Shown in pieces: positions 63,273-64,000 of a stretch of 64,000 nucleotides of DNA. A model generated the notes under the pieces. That model made no database searches. It was not told the origin of the DNA and worked only from the letters and a program-made list of their open reading frames with translations. The position numbers and the translations under genes were made by a program. Location of the stretch: positions 1-64,000 of the forward strand of contig JAEPRB010000188.1 of NCBI GenBank assembly GCA_016758965.1. The letters are read 5' to 3'. Origin of the DNA: Circinella minor (lineage: Eukaryota > Mucoromycota > Mucoromycetes > Mucorales > Lichtheimiaceae). The stretch's first letter is position 1. Each line of letters begins with the position of its first letter.

Positions 63273-64000
63273 TTAGGTACTATTCTTGCCCTTCTAAAAA
63301 AAAAAAAAAAGATAGGATGAGTCAAATAAGAAAAAATAAATAAATAAATTATTAAACTTACATGATGAGGAACCTTATAATCATCTTGATCCAGAGTGGA
63401 TGTTTTAATAGGTTCTTCAACCTTTCTAAAATCTTGAATAGATTTAAATTTTGAAAGGATATCTTTTAAACGATCATTTAATTTTAATTCACGTTTATCC
63501 TTTCGATAATACAAATAAGCCCAAAACTTTTCTAATCCATACAAATGTCCATTATCATAATCTTTTAATGTAAGTTCTTGAAAATCATCAAAGACTGCAC
63601 GACGAAATCGTTTCTCGAGACCATAAGAATAAAATCGAAACAAACATTCCAATCCATATCTAAAAATATGTTTTCATTTTGATATGAAATAATAATTAAA
63701 AAAAAAAAACGACTTCTTTTGAACCCATCCCCCACCGGTCCTTTATATATATATATACAAAAAGTTCTCAAGTAGTATCACTTACCGATAATTTTGATTC
63801 GCATCTTCTACAGCTAATTTTTTAAATTCATTATACATTTTCTTATTAAAATGATCTCGTAAAAAGTGTGACCAAAATCGGAATAATGTATTCATTTCAT
63901 GTGAAACACCAACACCTTGATTTTTACGTTCACGTAATGCTTTAGCATGATATTTATAATATTTGTGTTGTACAAATCCATTTTCCCGTAATAATTCATG
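63273..64000 (-). CDS. LARP1: LARP1-like La-related protein, C-terminal DM15 region (5' partial)
   Basis: Only the C-terminal 177 residues lie in the window; the gene continues beyond 64000. Exons 64000-63786, 63659-63362 and 63293-63273 join in phase and end KGKNST and a stop. The sequence contains DM15 repeats, the HEAT-like, mRNA-cap-binding unit of LARP1: [57 protein letters not shown] and [19 protein letters not shown]. In animals LARP1 DM15 binds the cap and 5'-TOP sequence of ribosomal-protein mRNAs under TOR control. Yeast Sro9/Slf1 lack DM15, so its presence here is notable. The La-motif should lie upstream, outside the window. Confidence 0.9.

Overview
This is nuclear DNA of a filamentous fungus, most probably a member of the Mucorales (Mucoromycotina). 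The genes carry many short GT-AG introns of about 75-260 bp. The intergenic DNA is very AT-rich. The proteins have long poly-N, poly-Q and poly-H runs, a single-PAS white-collar-2 regulator is present, and several degenerate multicopy genes match families I associate with Mucorales. The genus cannot be fixed from the sequence alone. I see no rRNA gene, no convincing tRNA gene and no CRISPR array.

Layout. 0-5 kb: a truncated DED1/DDX3-type helicase fragment, a Pho85-type (Pcl) cyclin and a WC-2-like photoreceptor partner, the latter two on the minus strand. 5-14 kb: AT-rich DNA with decayed mobile elements (a Tnp2/CACTA-like transposase, a Tc1/mariner transposase) and a broken unrecognised gene. 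14.5-26.8 kb: a PPxY/RVxF adaptor-like protein, a large poly-Q regulator with two Cys-rich motifs, thymidylate synthase, a membrane RING-CH ubiquitin ligase and ribosomal protein uS3. 29-42.5 kb: a dense housekeeping block holding HEM2, a sphingomyelinase-like phosphodiesterase, an ADF-H/coiled-coil/PH actin regulator, a CLIP-170 microtubule plus-end protein and an EDC1/PNRC-like decapping activator. 43.6-50.8 kb: a repeat-rich accessory island with two inverted copies of a degenerate multicopy gene, a PIF1/Helitron-type helicase remnant, GCGGAT clusters and a MITE. 51.5-64 kb: a ceramide synthase, a secreted GPI-type protein, a pogo-like MITE, a cytochrome P450 and the 3' end of a LARP1-like gene.

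The genes look like independent transcription units. Loose themes are sphingolipid metabolism (ceramide synthase, sphingomyelinase), cytoskeleton (ADF-H/PH protein, CLIP-170), mRNA turnover and translation (EDC1-like, LARP1-like, uS3) and light and cell-cycle control (WC-2, Pcl cyclin). The thymidylate synthase promoter carries a perfect RFX X-box and a cluster of MluI cell-cycle boxes, which predicts G1/S and DNA-damage control.

Exon coordinates were built by reading splice sites by eye. Phase was checked exon by exon for every multi-exon gene called here with confidence above 0.8. No database search was possible.
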